64,000 nt of DNA from Bacteroidaceae bacterium (GCA_017448965.1 JAFSKK010000050.1:45088-109087), one strand, 5' to 3'. Positions 1 to 9,763 are shown, counted from the stretch's first letter. Made by a program: numbers and translations. The notes: generated by a model from the letters alone, not told the origin.

Positions 1-45
1 GATGGCCAGAGTTGGAATGACGCACATAAAAATATCATCAACAAA

Positions 46-90
46 AAAAAGGCTTCGACACGGTGATGTGTCGAAGCCTTTTTTGTTGAT
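46..90 (-). terminator. groL intrinsic terminator
   Basis: The motif AAGGCTTCGACAC pairs with GTGTCGAAGCCTT around a short GGTGAT loop. An A-tract on one side and a T-tract on the other make it able to stop transcription in either direction. It lies about 55 bases past the groL stop codon, so it most likely ends the groS-groL transcript. Confidence 0.85.
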
Positions 91-139
91 ATATGTATTT
101 TCTCTCTGCATGGAGAAAATCGCCCAGCGCGTGGGCTGG

Positions 140-1795
<1,656 letters not shown>

Positions 1796-1873
1796 TTAAA
1801 TATGAAATGTAAACTCCCTGCTGACATGCCGTATGGACATTTTACATTTACCATTTTACATAAAGATTTTGAA

Positions 1874-2146
1874 TTATTTCAAAATCGCTAATACGTCACT
1901 TTGTCTCATCATCAGGTACTTCACACCTTCATATTCGAGTTCAGTGCCTGAGTACTTACCATAGAGGACCTGATCGCCTACTTTGACCACCATTTCCTCG
2001 TCCTTCGTACCGTTGCCACAAGCGACAACTTCGCCCTGCAGGGGCTTTTCCTTTGCAGTGTCTGGAATGATGATTCCACCCACCGTCTTTTCTTCAGCAG
2101 GTTTTGGGAGCACCAGCACCCTGTCTGCCAATGGTTGAATGTTCAT
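1874..2146 (-). CDS. groS: 10 kDa co-chaperonin GroES
   Basis: GroES is the heptameric lid of GroEL. The 90-residue protein starts [20 protein letters not shown] and has the family features: a mobile-loop region around [15 protein letters not shown] and the C-terminal [13 protein letters not shown] strand. It is first in the groS-groL pair. Upstream (2200-2280) there are two direct copies resembling GGTGACAAA spaced about 22 bases apart; whether they bind a heat-shock regulator is unknown. Confidence 0.99.
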   Translation of the reverse strand: MNIQPLADRVLVLPKPAEEKTVGGIIIPDTAKEKPLQGEVVACGNGTKDEEMVVKVGDQVLYGKYSGTELEYEGVKYLMMRQSDVLAILK

Positions 2147-2300
2147 AGTCTTTTGAGTTTTTTAGTTGATTATATTAATAATGTATGAATCTCTGATTCC
2201 ATCGAAACCTATCCACAAAGAACATACCACCCCCAAAAGAAAACTGACAGGGGTGACAAAGTGGCATAAAGAGGTGACAAAAATAGTCAGAAACACTTTA

Positions 2301-2308
2301 TACCTTTG
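2301..2308 (+). promoter_or_regulatory. Orphan promoter -7 box TACCTTTG
   Basis: A perfect Bacteroidota -7 box (TAnnTTTG) followed by CA sits in the groS upstream region and points right. No plus-strand gene follows, and the next gene lies on the opposite strand. It may drive a small RNA antisense to the 3' end of the transposase-like gene, or be a relic. No good -33 TTTG was found. Confidence 0.35.
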
Positions 2309-2401
2309 CAAAATACGATGAAGAACTAAACGAAATTATAAAGAAAGGGGTATCAAGATAGTCACTTTGCTTACAGAGATCTATCCGAAATGTCCGTCGT
2401 C

Positions 2402-3391
2402 CTATAGTGTGACGTTAGCCAAATCCTCCGCATAGCCATTCATGTCAAGGCATTGCGCCCTTGTAATCCGTTTTGCGGCCGTTTCTGCACTATAATCAGC
2501 ATAAGGAGCCAATACCAACATAAATCCATCCGAGCATCCCGTCAAATCCCTGCCAGCCGGATAAATGAATTTTCCATCCAACCCGCGATTAACAATATGT
2601 ATCATCGCCAATTTCTCCTCATAACACGCCTCATACACGGCTTTCTCCGCAGTCGAGATAAAAGGTGAAATCAGCACCGTCCCTCGTCGAGCCTCTTTCA
2701 GATAAGTTGCCACCTCCTCTTGAATCTGCTCCTCTGTCAGATTACGATGGCAGCGCACTTGAAGCCGTTCTGGGCACGTCACCAAAAACGTATTCCCAAC
2801 TGCAGTATATTGATGACCCTTTTTTCCTGCCTTGAAATGATAAACTTTACGCAGTCGATCAGGAAAATGAACCTTGAGCCATAGCCGACGTGGATTATCA
2901 TTCAGATACTTAATCCATGTCTGCAGTTGACCCTTACGGAATAAGATGCGATCATTAAATCCGCGTGAAAAAAGAGAAGGCTTCTCCGAACTAAAGTACT
3001 GAGCACAGAACGAAGAATCACTCCATAACGCATGAGAACAATCGCTCTTCCATGCAGCAATTATCTTGCCCAATGAATAATCAGCCGGCAGCGTGTCGCG
3101 AACATATAATATGCCGTGAAAATGATCAGGCATAATCTGATAATGGAGCACCTGAACTCGACACCCAGTCTTCTTTGTCGCCGCCGCTGCCGTCTTCCGG
3201 AATGCCTCCGCCACATATCTTCCCAAATCCGTCGGCACTATCTCTGCCGTGCTCGGATTATCACCCACAAGCGAACCCAACACACGCTTTCGTTCCACCG
3301 TCGTTACCGTAATCAAATAGATGCATGCCAAAGTATAGTCATGCTTCTCCATCCGTCGCAGTCTGTTATGTTTAACAGGTTTTTTTTCCAT
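2402..3391 (-). CDS. REP-associated tyrosine transposase-like protein (Y1/HUH) with C-terminal extension
   Basis: This belongs to the Y1 (IS200-like/RAYT) family, which nicks single-stranded DNA at palindromic hairpins. Seen in the protein: the HUH metal motif H90-F-H92 in MPDHFHGILYV, and the likely catalytic Tyr162 with Asn166 in KYLNDNP, the spacing seen in this family. The usual family protein is about 150-230 residues; here 329, with residues about 175-329 forming an extra domain (GTVLISPFISTAEKAVYEACYEEK...) that looks like an alpha/beta Rossmann-type fold. It stands alone, without partner gene or terminal repeats, as a domesticated RAYT would. A TAACTTTG box at 3474-3481 could drive it. 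Possible substrates are the palindromic repeats elsewhere in the window (inference). Confidence 0.8.
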   Translation of the reverse strand: MEKKPVKHNRLRRMEKHDYTLACIYLITVTTVERKRVLGSLVGDNPSTAEIVPTDLGRYVAEAFRKTAAAATKKTGCRVQVLHYQIMPDHFHGILYVRDTLPADYSLGKIIAAWKSDCSHALWSDSSFCAQYFSSEKPSLFSRGFNDRILFRKGQLQTWIKYLNDNPRRLWLKVHFPDRLRKVYHFKAGKKGHQYTAVGNTFLVTCPERLQVRCHRNLTEEQIQEEVATYLKEARRGTVLISPFISTAEKAVYEACYEEKLAMIHIVNRGLDGKFIYPAGRDLTGCSDGFMLVLAPYADYSAETAAKRITRAQCLDMNGYAEDLANVTL

Positions 3392-3473
3392 ATTTTATTT
3401 ATCTTCGTCCCGTTCAGCGCACTTTAGTGCGATGCAATCCACCCTTCTTCTGCCTTCCCCTCTTTCTCTGCGG

Positions 3474-3481
3474 CAAAGTTA
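3474..3481 (-). promoter_or_regulatory. Promoter -7 box (TAACTTTG) for the transposase-like gene
   Basis: Reading the minus strand gives TAACTTTGCC about 83 bases before the start codon, which matches the TAnnTTTG consensus. The -33 region is poor. Confidence 0.5.
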
Positions 3482-3590
3482 GCAAATTATTTTGAAAGAA
3501 TAAACGATTGAAAGGATAAAGAAGACATCAAGCAGAGGGAAAGCAGAGATATAGAAAATGGAATACGAGGACGAGCATCGACAGTTGATC

Positions 3591-5738
3591 TCACATTAAT
3601 TCATTCATTACTGCATATTGCGCATCATACCGTGTCACCTTCACCCACTCTTTCTTGGTTGAATCAAGGCTTGACGCATCCAATTCTACAGAAGTGTCGA
3701 TATCCACAGCCAAATACATTTCCGTCGTATTGACATTCTTATACCTATCAGATTCCACATCGTTTGAAGAAACCACGTTGCAAGCATTCTTTATGGCAAA
3801 CAGATGTTGCCCAATAGAGTTTCGATGGTGGAATAGCACATATCCAATGGTCGATAGATGTTCCACTATTTCCATTGAATCTTTTGTGTATTTGATACCA
3901 ACGGCAATCTTTCCAGTGGTAAGAAAATTTTTATTCTTAGCATCGTAGTTTTCCATCATCACCATCAAGACACCATCTTTCTCTGGAGCTGGAGCAATGT
4001 TACCCTCGGCTTTCCTTGCCTCTTCAATGATAGATTCAGGATTCACACCTAACTTACAAGGCTTCACTATGAAGTATTTCTCCAATTCTGCCAATAACAC
4101 TTCATTATTCTCTTCTGGATCCAACTTGTCTAGAGCCAGTGAGAATATATTGTTGTCAGCAAATGGTGTGTAGGTTTTTCCGAGCACCTCTTGAAAATGT
4201 GTCTTAAAGTATTGCTTGGCATCTACACCAGGTTTTGCAGCCATAGCATAAAAATCAAAGTCATCTTGCAGCCAGTCTTGAATTTCCTCACGGAACCTAT
4301 TGCGCACTTTCTGCTTCCACTCTGCTTTCTGAGAAGCATTGTCTCTTGCATAGAGCGAAAGAACAAAAAGGAAATTCACATCATAATGGAAAAGCAACAG
4401 CGTATCACGGTCAAACAGGCGATTCTTGAATTGTTCCTTGCGATGTCGATTATGCTTTCTGTCCGTCTTTTCGATGCCGTCGTTTGTGTAGTCAAAAGCT
4501 TCATCCATCTTTGCAGAAACAAAGAAGTTGGGGATGATATTATAGCCTTCAGTCACATCATCACGTAGTTGGATGCCAGAATCTGGCTCATCACCTCGAT
4601 TGAAGATGTCAAGATTCCATTGGATGACATTACGAGCGTATGTGTACTGTTTATAAATGGATTCCGACCCAAGCGGATGACCCATCTTATAATACTTGGA
4701 ATCTCCGATGTAATATGTCTGACCTGTCTGACTTTCAATAAGACTCTTGGCAGTATAAAGGTGGTCAACGATTTTTCCATCCTCTTGCTTCTTCTCCATA
4801 CCATCAGGCAAAGGATTGTCACCAATTAGTTCGTCAATGATAGCTTCAAAGACAATGTGGAAACTCTTCACAAGCAGATATTCTTTCTTCTCTGTGCTGA
4901 CAAATACTTGTCTGGCTTCATCGAAGAAAGCGTAACAAAGATTCCACAATTCCAAAGCTTTGTCAGAGAAATACTTGTATTTTATTTGGCGTAAACGAGT
5001 ACGACCATATCCATTCAGATAAGTCTTGAACTGTGCTCCCTTGATGAGTTGGAACTGGCACTTGATTTCTATGGAGAACCCGTAGATGTCGCCTATGTAA
5101 TTCAAGATGGAGAAGAAGATGACCAGTAACTCTTCATCGAAGTTAATTTGCCTTTTCTTGTTTACAGGTTTCAGATAGATAGGCTGTTCTCCTTGCACGA
5201 TTGCCGTTTCTCTGCTGATGGTTCGTGTCCAGTTGATTTTGTTGTAGCCAGAATGCAGATTCTTGATGATGAAGAAAAAGAAACTTTGGTTATCCTTGTT
5301 GAACTGCAACAATTGCAACAAGATGTCAAGGTAGGTGTTGCTCAATCTACGGCTTCCTTTGCCTATCTGTGCTATCTTCGTATGATATACGATATCTGTG
5401 TCATTCCGTTTGTCGTTCTTGTAAACAACAATGGCACGATAAATCCAAACAGCAAACTTATAGAGGAAATCCTTTTCTTGAGCTTCAATTTCCCTATTCT
5501 TGTCTGGCGAGACAATATCCTCTGGCTTATATTTGCCGAAAGCCAGTTCCTGACCATCTACATCTTTGAGAAGCACCTTGGGAAGAATAAACACGCAGTC
5601 CTTCAATAGGGCATTGTAGTAATACCCCACATAGTGAATGGAGACTTTACCCTCCACATTCTCCAAAGCATCAATGCCATGAAGAATCTCTTTCACTTTG
5701 GCTACGTCATACTGATATTCTTCAATAAGAATTCTCAT
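3591..5738 (-). CDS. LlaJI-type restriction endonuclease subunit (McrC-like role)
   Basis: Third gene of the restriction island. The 715-residue protein resembles LlaJI-family endonucleases, which act with a McrB-like GTPase to cut DNA. A possible PD-(D/E)xK centre is D325...D346-S-K348 in the segment TYYIGDSKYYKMG, preceded by long helical and beta segments. Its start overlaps the stop of the GTPase gene (ATGA-type overlap), a sign of translational coupling. Codon use and AT content differ from the neighbouring housekeeping genes, suggesting acquisition by transfer. The exact family assignment rests on context plus the nuclease-like motif. Confidence 0.75.
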   Translation of the reverse strand: MRILIEEYQYDVAKVKEILHGIDALENVEGKVSIHYVGYYYNALLKDCVFILPKVLLKDVDGQELAFGKYKPEDIVSPDKNREIEAQEKDFLYKFAVWIYRAIVVYKNDKRNDTDIVYHTKIAQIGKGSRRLSNTYLDILLQLLQFNKDNQSFFFFIIKNLHSGYNKINWTRTISRETAIVQGEQPIYLKPVNKKRQINFDEELLVIFFSILNYIGDIYGFSIEIKCQFQLIKGAQFKTYLNGYGRTRLRQIKYKYFSDKALELWNLCYAFFDEARQVFVSTEKKEYLLVKSFHIVFEAIIDELIGDNPLPDGMEKKQEDGKIVDHLYTAKSLIESQTGQTYYIGDSKYYKMGHPLGSESIYKQYTYARNVIQWNLDIFNRGDEPDSGIQLRDDVTEGYNIIPNFFVSAKMDEAFDYTNDGIEKTDRKHNRHRKEQFKNRLFDRDTLLLFHYDVNFLFVLSLYARDNASQKAEWKQKVRNRFREEIQDWLQDDFDFYAMAAKPGVDAKQYFKTHFQEVLGKTYTPFADNNIFSLALDKLDPEENNEVLLAELEKYFIVKPCKLGVNPESIIEEARKAEGNIAPAPEKDGVLMVMMENYDAKNKNFLTTGKIAVGIKYTKDSMEIVEHLSTIGYVLFHHRNSIGQHLFAIKNACNVVSSNDVESDRYKNVNTTEMYLAVDIDTSVELDASSLDSTKKEWVKVTRYDAQYAVMNELM

Positions 5739-7807
5739 TGATAAGCAATCTTCAGATCCAGATGATATTTGTCAGAGATTAACGGGAGGAAGTTCATCAT
5801 AACCTTACCTTTGATACCTTTTACCACATAGTAACCATCAGACTCCACGTATGAGTACTGAGATTGCTCTATGGTATCTTCCCTGTTCTTTGAAACGAGA
5901 GCGCATCCAAGAACGTTAACTTGTTTCTCTGAAGCGACGGCTTCTGCTTTGTCTAAACCGATTTTTTGGAGGACTTGCAAATATTGAGGGAACCGCTTAA
6001 TAGCGATTGTCTCATCTTCAAATTCCACATGCAAAATTCTTCTTGAATCAGGATCTGCATCGTTGATTATTTCATCTTCCTTATCATCCTCGTTATCTTC
6101 ATCTTTAGGAATGATTCCAAGATTCTTCAAGAAAAGTTCAACTTTATCTTCAACAACCTTTGTCTTTCCATCCTCATCAACAGTATAGAACTTGTTAAAT
6201 GAAAGTAGTGTGTTATCCTCGTCTTTGAACAAACCTCCTGCCTCTTCCGCAAAATCCTTGAATACATCATTCCAGATGTAGAACACAACCTTACCCACAA
6301 AGGTTTCTGCATCAACGACTCCATTCTTTGCCTTACAGAAATAATATCCTAACTTCTTGTCCTCAGAATTGGTGGTTGAGCCAATTTGATCATTCATCTT
6401 TTGGAGGAACTCCCACCAATCATAACGCTTGCCGTTGACTTCAATCCGCCATCCCTTCTTTCCGTCAGAAATAGGCATGTACTGCCAATCCCAGCGACGT
6501 TTGAAAGCTGAATCTATAGGGAAGAGTGATTGGTCGCTCGTGTTCATCGTGGCCCAAATGTGCAGATTCTTGGGAAGTTTCAACAGTTGTCCCAACCTGA
6601 TCTCTTCAGGAATCGCCTCCTCTTGTTCTTCCGTCAATGCTGCGAAGCCATATTTCTTGTCTGTCAGCAAGAACTTCTGGATATCTTCGTCTGGTGAAAT
6701 GGGATAGTCAGATTCTCCCTCATCGTTTCTGTCAAGCAACTGGAACAAGTCACCAAAGATTTGGGCACAGTTACCTCTGTTGATTTCCTCAATAATCAAG
6801 AAGAAAGGTTCATCTTGGTTTTTCCATGCTTCCGTATAAGCTTTCAAGAAGGCCTGTGGCACAAACTCATAGACAATCTTCTTCTCCTTTCGTGGCGTCC
6901 CATCAGGATTCTCCACAGGAACAGCCTTTGTGCCTATCATGGTCATCATAGGCACTTCCACCGACGTAGGCTTATATGCACCCACAAAGGTCGAATAGTC
7001 GCTGTCAGGATGGAATGTTGTACGCACATTAGGCAAACCCTTGTCATCTACTTCTCTCTTGATGGTATTGGATTTGCCAGTACCAGGAGCACCATAGAAG
7101 ATTTGCTGGTGGGATCTTTTTTCATTTTTATCTATCTTTGATACATCCTTACCATTACCATAGAGTGAATAATAATCTGATTGTAAGATTAATACATAAT
7201 CAGTAATGTCTAATCCCGCATACAATGTTTGTACAAATGGACTACGACTGATTTCACCAGGGGAAGCAACGACGCTCACCTTCTTGGCATCGATATTATT
7301 TCTAGTAACATCAACACCTATTTTACTAAGCTCGGACTTCAATTGTGACTCAGAATACAACGAATCTGTAAAAGCAAGCGTTTTAGATTGAGTGCTAAAA
7401 CTATTCGCAATTATATCTGATGATATATTGAATTCTTTTGCAAATATTGTAATGAGGTCACTATTCGTTACGTTGTCGGTAAAAGCTTTCCTACGATATG
7501 CCCAAACTATCACATCAAAAATATCAGGAGAATATCTTCCTTGGTCATTAAAATAATGATCCCATTTATTAGAGAATACTACATATAGAGAGCGCCCACC
7601 ATCATAACTTCTCTTCGTCTGTGATAAGTTAAATATTTCTTCAAGAAAATTGGAAACAACATTCATGTTTACTTCATACGGAACTAATGGTCGAATGCTA
7701 CTCTGACAGCCCTTCAATATAGCCAAATATCCCCATGACTTGTTGGTCATGGAATCTTGAAATCCCTTATAGGCATTTACAACAGTTTCAATCGAAAAGT
7801 ACTTCAT
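5735..7807 (-). CDS. McrB-like AAA+ GTPase, restriction subunit
   Basis: 690 residues. Residues 1-225 form an N-terminal region of unknown fold, probably for DNA recognition. The AAA+ core follows: Walker A GAPGTGKSN at 239-247, an acidic Walker B (FFLIIEEINRGN), and the McrB-style signature MNTSDQSLFPIDSAFKRRW. McrB proteins hydrolyse GTP and assemble on DNA to activate the nuclease subunit, encoded here by the overlapping downstream gene. It begins two bases after the methyltransferase stop, so all three genes should share a transcript. Confidence 0.88.
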   Translation of the reverse strand: MKYFSIETVVNAYKGFQDSMTNKSWGYLAILKGCQSSIRPLVPYEVNMNVVSNFLEEIFNLSQTKRSYDGGRSLYVVFSNKWDHYFNDQGRYSPDIFDVIVWAYRRKAFTDNVTNSDLITIFAKEFNISSDIIANSFSTQSKTLAFTDSLYSESQLKSELSKIGVDVTRNNIDAKKVSVVASPGEISRSPFVQTLYAGLDITDYVLILQSDYYSLYGNGKDVSKIDKNEKRSHQQIFYGAPGTGKSNTIKREVDDKGLPNVRTTFHPDSDYSTFVGAYKPTSVEVPMMTMIGTKAVPVENPDGTPRKEKKIVYEFVPQAFLKAYTEAWKNQDEPFFLIIEEINRGNCAQIFGDLFQLLDRNDEGESDYPISPDEDIQKFLLTDKKYGFAALTEEQEEAIPEEIRLGQLLKLPKNLHIWATMNTSDQSLFPIDSAFKRRWDWQYMPISDGKKGWRIEVNGKRYDWWEFLQKMNDQIGSTTNSEDKKLGYYFCKAKNGVVDAETFVGKVVFYIWNDVFKDFAEEAGGLFKDEDNTLLSFNKFYTVDEDGKTKVVEDKVELFLKNLGIIPKDEDNEDDKEDEIINDADPDSRRILHVEFEDETIAIKRFPQYLQVLQKIGLDKAEAVASEKQVNVLGCALVSKNREDTIEQSQYSYVESDGYYVVKGIKGKVMMNFLPLISDKYHLDLKIAYQ

Positions 7808-7809
7808 TG

Positions 7810-8838
7810 CTATTTGTTGTTTGCGTAAGTTTTAATCATTTCTTTCATTATTAACTTGATAATAGGCACACTCACCGAATTACCCAATTGATGATAGGCC
7901 TGAGCATCCGAAACAGGGAATTTGAAATCATCGGGGAATCCCTGTAGCCGTTGAGCTTCTAATACAGAGAGTTTTCTTCTAATATCCCAGAGTTTAGGTG
8001 TTCTATTGGCGATAATCGTTGAAGCATATGTATCAAGACAAGAGTAGAATGCTTCTTGAATTTGTGTCTTAGCAACATCACCAACATGAAAACGCAAAGA
8101 ACCATCAGGTTTCTGAAAAGAATATATACCATACTTGCCCTTTTTGGTATGAGGCTTATATTTAGAATTATCATGTTTGACTCTATCCCCAGGTTTAGCA
8201 ACAGAAAAATGATAATCGATTCTGTCAAGTTCAAATTGAGGAAGACGTAACGATGGATTATCATCGCCCAAGTTGACAATATCTCTTAAAGTAGGATGTC
8301 CACCAATAGGCTTTGGCCATGAGAAATTGAAATCATTTCGGAAAGCCACACAATACCATCGTTCTCTCTTTTGAGGCAAACCAAAATCAAGAGAAGAGAG
8401 TATTGTCCAATGTGGAAAATAGCCCAATTCTTTCAACTTGTCGATGATTATATTAAGTGTCTTTCCTTCCTCGTGAGACTTCAGACCCTTAACATTCTCC
8501 AGAAAGACCATAGGTGGCTTATGGTATTCAAGGATTCTACAAATATCAAAGAAGAGAGTTCCCCTAATTTCATCATTAAAACCTTGCTTTTCACCAGCAT
8601 AGCTAAAAGGTTGACACGGGAACCCCGCTGCTAGAATATCAAATGGAGGTATATCTGTTGCTTTAATCTTTTTAATATCACCTTCTGGTACTTCACCAAA
8701 ATTTGCTTGATATGTTTCTTGTGCAAACTTGTCATTATCAGAAGAAAACACGCATTTCACATTGTTTTCTTCCATTGCAAGACGAAAACCGCCAATCCCA
8801 CAAAACAAGTCGATTCCCTTATATTTCTTCTTCGACAT
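7810..8838 (-). CDS. DNA (cytosine-5-)-methyltransferase
   Basis: 342 residues with the full set of C5-methyltransferase motifs in order: SAM-binding DLFCGIGGFRLA (10-21), catalytic Cys75 in GFPCQPFSY, ENV, QKRERWYCV, and the C-terminal LQGFPDDF and YHQLGNSVSVPII. It should protect the host target site against the nuclease encoded downstream. It is first in the operon. The start codon lies only a few bases after a hairpin whose 3' arm carries GAGAGGG, a possible ribosome-binding site. LlaJI itself has two methyltransferases; only one is present here, so the target may be palindromic or modification may be on one strand. Confidence 0.95.
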   Translation of the reverse strand: MSKKKYKGIDLFCGIGGFRLAMEENNVKCVFSSDNDKFAQETYQANFGEVPEGDIKKIKATDIPPFDILAAGFPCQPFSYAGEKQGFNDEIRGTLFFDICRILEYHKPPMVFLENVKGLKSHEEGKTLNIIIDKLKELGYFPHWTILSSLDFGLPQKRERWYCVAFRNDFNFSWPKPIGGHPTLRDIVNLGDDNPSLRLPQFELDRIDYHFSVAKPGDRVKHDNSKYKPHTKKGKYGIYSFQKPDGSLRFHVGDVAKTQIQEAFYSCLDTYASTIIANRTPKLWDIRRKLSVLEAQRLQGFPDDFKFPVSDAQAYHQLGNSVSVPIIKLIMKEMIKTYANNK

Positions 8839-8842
8839 TTAA

Positions 8843-8870
8843 AAGCCCTCTCTTCGTTTCGAAAAGGGGG
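8843..8870 (-). promoter_or_regulatory. Hairpin covering the methyltransferase ribosome-binding site
   Basis: On the minus strand CCCCTTTTCG pairs with CGAAGAGAGGG (loop about 3 bases, one mismatch), followed by CTTTTAAATG where ATG is the methyltransferase start. The 3' arm contains GAGAGG, so the hairpin may hide the ribosome-binding site. With its short T-run it could also end transcription of the RNA upstream. Which applies cannot be decided from sequence. Confidence 0.55.
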
Positions 8871-9019
8871 CGTGGAAGAAGTCTGTTCGACCAAGGCTTA
8901 GCACAGCCTACATCAGACAACAATCCATCTGTCCACGCCCTTATGAGCGTAAACATCCGATTGCTTGTCCGACTGATGTGTTCTGTCAGTGTGCTAATTC
9001 TGGTCGATCAGTCAAGTCA
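8868..9019 (-). ncRNA. Candidate structured leader RNA of the restriction operon
   Basis: No coding frame looks real here, yet nested inverted repeats fill the stretch: 8887-8893 with 9001-9007, 8898-8905 with 8990-8997 (TTAGCACA/TGTGCTAA), 8910-8916 with 8973-8979 (ACATCAG/CTGATGT), 8916-8925 with 8959-8969, and 8935-8938 with 8947-8950. A competing 9-bp pairing, 8868-8876 with 8932-8940 (GGGCGTGGA/TCCACGCCC), would break part of the rod, as in a switch. The strand is inferred from the promoter at 9457-9464 and from the direction of the operon. It does not match any riboswitch I know. Confidence 0.5.
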
Positions 9020-9129
9020 AGGATGTCAAAGACTCTATTTCCTTATTCGTTATTTTTTTCGATCTCTTTTTGTAAAGAGTTGTTCGCAAGCATCCCAAGC
9101 GAACGAGTTAGTAATTATGGCTAACTACA

Positions 9130-9457
9130 CATAAAAAACGTGGATGCTTGCACCTGCCTGTTCGTCATTCGAGGTCTTAGGAAACCTATACAAAAACAGA
9201 CAGAGAAACACCCACATTTGGAGTATATAAACACCCGTAAAGTGTGCGTTGAGGACGCTTGATCCTCGCAGCACACTACGGAGAGTATATACTACACCCC
9301 GTGGAGTTACCCTTGCATTGTTCTTGATTGTATATTCGGAAGTTCCTAAGTTTCGAATGACCAAAAACAAAGCGTCAGTAACGCCTTTTAATATGTAGTG
9401 CTCCACCCATCGGCTGTTCCCTCGCATCGGGTAGCGCATGTGGGCAGATGCAGTTGC
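9130..9457 (-). ncRNA. Candidate structured noncoding RNA with a 6S-like rod
   Basis: Paired segments, from outside in: 9443-9451 with 9150-9158; 9353-9361 with 9164-9172 (TCGAATGAC); 9343-9350 with 9176-9183 (TTCCTAAG); 9328-9334 with 9187-9193; a large open bubble; 9301-9304 with 9212-9215; 9286-9292 with 9223-9229; 9277-9281 with 9235-9239; 9271-9276 with 9242-9247 (GCACAC); 9263-9267 with 9251-9255. The inner rod of about 198 nt with a central bubble has the shape of 6S RNA, but the extra outer stem and 5' domain do not. A promoter box lies just upstream at 9457-9464. It may be one RNA together with the structured stretch at 8868-9019. Confidence 0.55.
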
Positions 9458-9464
9458 AAAAGTA
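9457..9464 (-). promoter_or_regulatory. Promoter -7 box (TACTTTTG) of the structured RNA
   Basis: On the minus strand TTG (9485-9487), 20 bases, then TACTTTTG: good spacing for a Bacteroidota -33/-7 promoter. Transcription would begin near 9450, exactly where the outermost stem of the proposed RNA starts. This is the only clear promoter found upstream of the restriction operon. Confidence 0.65.
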
Positions 9465-9605
9465 CGAAAGATTTTTGAACCGAACAACTATTCTTGGGAA
9501 AAATGTTGTTTTCTGTATGTGCAGTTGTTGGCAGGATGAAAGAACTGTGCAGACGAGTGTGGCGTTTCCTCTCAATTGACACTTCCACTGCTTCCTTTTC
9601 GATGC

Positions 9606-9705
9606 TTCCACTACCTCGAAAACGGTGTGAGTCACACCGCCACCCTCGGTCTGAGTCAGACCGACCCCCTCGGTGTGAGTCACACCGATTTTGAGGCGGT
9701 GGAGG
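9606..9705. repeat. Triple-palindrome intergenic element, copy 1
   Basis: Flank TTCCACTACCTC (9606-9617) and a degenerate inverted partner at 9693-9705 enclose three 17-base palindromes: 9623-9639 CGGTGTGAGTCACACCG, 9647-9663 CGGTCTGAGTCAGACCG and 9671-9687 CGGTGTGAGTCACACCG, repeating every 24 bases. The middle copy changes both arms together (GTG to CTG, CAC to CAG), keeping the pairing. Confidence 0.9.
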
Positions 9706-9763
9706 TATCGTTCTGGTGGTTCTTCAATAGAGTAATATGCGGCAGTGGAAGTGGAGATACACA

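Noticed and set aside
8703-9134. Open frames of 64-143 codons in the structured stretch
   Set aside because: They overlap the methyltransferase gene or the helices, lack ribosome-binding sites and have no protein-like composition; they follow from the inverted repeats.
8843-9464. RNase P RNA, tmRNA or SRP RNA in the structured stretch
   Set aside because: The universal words of these RNAs (for example GAGGAAAGTCC for RNase P, or the tRNA-like ends of tmRNA) are absent on both strands.
9623-9687. Spaced palindromes as a CRISPR array
   Set aside because: Units of 17 bases with 7-base spacers, only three per site and at five separate loci, with no cas genes.
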